Assembly (NCBI RefSeq): GCF_037203605.1
Contig: NZ_JBBDHC010000005.1
Location: 124,001-188,000 of the forward strand
Direction of reading: 5' to 3'
Origin: Denitratimonas tolerans
GTDB lineage: Bacteria > Pseudomonadota > Gammaproteobacteria > Xanthomonadales > Xanthomonadaceae
DNA length: 64,000 bases
Shown: positions 62,377-64,000 of the stretch, piece after piece
How the letters are laid out: the number at the start of each line of letters is the position of its first letter
How positions within the stretch are numbered: position 1 is the first letter of the stretch
The notes under the pieces: model-generated
The model's input: the letters and a program-made list of their open reading frames with translations, nothing else
The model's database searches: none
Told to the model about the DNA's origin: nothing
Made by a program: the position numbers and the translations under genes

Positions 62377-62480
62377 ATCAATTCAATGTGGCGATCAGAC
62401 CATCGACCACTTGCTGGATGCGAGTGGCCCGCAGTCACGAAGCTTCGCGCACCCGCTGTTGCGACGGAGGGAACCAGTGA
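62373..62480 (+). pseudogene. 35-codon ORF in the AbiEii position (remnant or coupling ORF)
   Basis: It starts in a 4-base ATGA overlap with the AbiEi gene and stops in a 4-base GTGA overlap with the NERD-helicase gene. The peptide (beginning MNQFNVAIRPS) has no domain I recognise and three clustered cysteines. Either the toxin gene was deleted in frame, leaving its ends, or the ORF merely couples translation of the two flanking genes. Confidence 0.35.
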
Positions 62481-64000
62481 CCATCCTCGTTTATGGTGAG
62501 AAGGCAAGCCGCACTCATGAAAACCAGATGCTCCACGTTTTTCTGGATCGACTTGAAGAGCGTTGGGCAAACAGCACCGACTGGATTATTGCGGTTGCAA
62601 ACGCGATGTGGAACGGCGCGGAAATCGACTTGGTCTGTATCCTGCCGTCAGCAATCATCGTGGCCGATTTCAAGAGCTATGGCGGCAAGCTGACTGGCAC
62701 CGAGAACGGGCCGTGGCAAGCTGATGGCGTGATAGTCAAAGGCGGACGGAAGGCCAACCCTTACCAGCAACTGCGCGACAACAAGTTCTCCGTTCTTGAC
62801 TGGCTGCAATCAAAGACGTTGTTGTCCGGACGCAATCTCGGCCACATCTCTGCTGGCGTAATATTTTCAGATCGCATCGAAGATCATTTGGAGCTTCCAT
62901 CCAAGGTTCGCTCCTGGTTCTACCCAACGGATTTGAACAGCTGCGCAGCCATGCTCGATGGTCTCGCCTCGCCCGAATTAAGGATTGGAAAAGACGAAGC
63001 GCTGGAAATTGTCCGCAGGCTCGGGGTTCAGCCGATTGAATGGGTTTCCAGTCGCCCCCAGGTCCGCGATATTCACTCGCAACCCGACCTTCCGCAGGCC
63101 CGCACACCGCTGACCGGACATCAACGAGAGGCTTTGCAGACGCTGTGCAACTTTATCGCTGCAGACGATTTCGCAAGTTTTTCAGTGCTGGGCATGACTT
63201 CGACTGGCAAGAGCCGCTTGCTGGCCGAGGTGGCCGACGAAGTCAAGAAGGCCGGTAAACAGGCCATCGTCCTGGAGCCTAACCGGCGCCTTGCCGATGG
63301 ATCTGAGATGGAGTCAAACAGCATCTACGCTCATCTCTACACGGGCAGCGTGAACGGCGATGATGAGCTTGATAATGTGGAAGAGCAGAAGAAGGTCAAG
63401 GTCATTCCATTGCGCGCATGCGATGACGCAACGGACAGTGTCTACCTGCTGGACGACTCGCATCTGCTGGGTAATTCGCGCTTCTCGACTCCTGACGGCA
63501 AGCAATATGGCAGTGGCCAACTGCTATCGGATTTCTTCGATTTCGCCGAAATCGGAAACACGAAGCGCAAGGTTGTTTTCTTTGGCGATCCCTACCAGAT
63601 CCAGCGTGGCAGCTCCGAGGAGTCGGTGCTTTCTGGTGATTTCCAGAAAGCACGCGGACTTAAGCACCAATCTCTCGAGCTGACTCAGATCATCGATACT
63701 ACTGGCGGCTCGGCCAAACTGGCCAATGCGGTCAGGCTGGTATCTGCCATAGGAACGCAGAAGTTCGCTGCACTGGAACTGTCGACAGACGACGGTTTCA
63801 GGATTGTCGAAAAGAAGGATGCAGCGAGCGAGATATTGGATCACTTTCGTGCAGACCCATGTTCTGTCTGGTACTTGGCCGAGACACATGGTCAAGCAAA
63901 TGCACTGACGCAATGGGTTCGGGAGCGCTTACACGGAAAGAGCTCTTTGGACTCAGTGGAGGTCGGAGACCTCTTGGAGATATACGTCAGCCCTGATGTG
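62477..64000 (+). CDS. NERD-domain nuclease / superfamily 1 helicase fusion (3' end outside window)
   Basis: 508 codons are open from a GTG at 62477, preceded by GGAGGGA, to the window edge with no stop. The first 120 residues form a NERD domain, a PD-(D/E)xK nuclease-like fold: Glu15, GAEIDLV with Asp51, and VADFKSYGG with Asp64 and Lys66, then KANPYQQLRDNK. From about residue 210 a superfamily 1 helicase core begins: Walker A GMTSTGKS (239-246), Walker B-like LLDDSH (324-329), and motif III GDPYQ (370-374). NERD-helicase fusions are a known type, often in mobile DNA. Position after an AbiEi gene at ssrA suggests a phage- or plasmid-defence role. The C-terminal helicase motifs are beyond the window. 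Confidence 0.88.
   Translation, partial: MTILVYGEKASRTHENQMLHVFLDRLEERWANSTDWIIAVANAMWNGAEIDLVCILPSAIIVADFKSYGGKLTGTENGPWQADGVIVKGGRKANPYQQLRDNKFSVLDWLQSKTLLSGRNLGHISAGVIFSDRIEDHLELPSKVRSWFYPTDLNSCAAMLDGLASPELRIGKDEALEIVRRLGVQPIEWVSSRPQVRDIHSQPDLPQARTPLTGHQREALQTLCNFIAADDFASFSVLGMTSTGKSRLLAEVADEVKKAGKQAIVLEPNRRLADGSEMESNSIYAHLYTGSVNGDDELDNVEEQKKVKVIPLRACDDATDSVYLLDDSHLLGNSRFSTPDGKQYGSGQLLSDFFDFAEIGNTKRKVVFFGDPYQIQRGSSEESVLSGDFQKARGLKHQSLELTQIIDTTGGSAKLANAVRLVSAIGTQKFAALELSTDDGFRIVEKKDAASEILDHFRADPCSVWYLAETHGQANALTQWVRERLHGKSSLDSVEVGDLLEIYVSPDV

Overview
The window is a high-GC, gene-dense chromosomal segment of a gammaproteobacterium, most likely of the order Lysobacterales (Xanthomonadales). 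The evidence is the form of AspRS (N-terminus beginning MRTHFCGLVDEALIG), the neighbourhoods surE-pcm-yqaA-nlpD, alaS-csrA, serC-pheA-aroA and fur/bamE/rnfH/smpB/ssrA, a FecI/FecR/TonB-receptor locus, and three secreted proteins with the F-[AG]-D-[GS]-F-E motif that I associate with this group. The genus cannot be fixed from the sequence alone.

Layout. 1-7.6 kb: the end of a membrane-anchored Ser/Thr kinase, dinB and tyrA (overlapping), an MFS transporter, aspS and an intracellular PHB depolymerase. 7.7-14.2 kb: the surE-pcm-yqaA-nlpD operon, then alaS, csrA and tRNA-Pro(CGG). 14.4-16.6 kb: rpsB-tsf with a clear promoter and terminator. 16.8-19.5 kb: a LuxR-type regulator, a perfect 20-bp palindrome and a secreted delta-60-like repeat protein. 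19.6-26.5 kb: an ECF sigma factor, FecR and a TonB receptor, divergent from a secreted fusion of cyanophycinase and isoaspartyl peptidase. 26.6-31.6 kb: the succinate dehydrogenase operon, bracketed by two different assembly factors, then ygfZ. 31.6-36.0 kb: a POT peptide transporter and a two-component pair whose genes meet tail to tail. 36.3-42.0 kb: two secreted sulfatases with dockerin-like tails and a formylglycine-generating enzyme that itself carries a Tat-type signal. 42.2-53 kb: an ALDH7 dehydrogenase, pyrD-murB, transport and signalling genes, and serC-pheA-aroA. 53-61 kb: a universal stress protein, a large secreted amidohydrolase, a DEAD-box helicase, fur, bamE, rnfH and smpB. 61.1-61.4 kb: tmRNA.

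Downstream of tmRNA the base composition falls and the content changes. An AbiEi-type antitoxin lies behind a 16-bp inverted repeat. Where its AbiEii toxin would be expected there is only a 35-codon bridging ORF, and then a NERD-nuclease/SF1-helicase fusion that runs off the window. This looks like the left end of a genomic island with defence functions, placed at the ssrA 3' end.

The loci most worth follow-up are (i) the sulfatase/sulfatase/exported-FGE operon, which suggests that sulfatase cysteines are oxidised to formylglycine outside the cytoplasm; (ii) the cyanophycinase-isoaspartyl peptidase fusion next to a FecIR-TonB signalling and uptake cassette, which could take cyanophycin-like polymer to free amino acids with one secreted protein; and (iii) the ssrA-associated NERD-helicase island.
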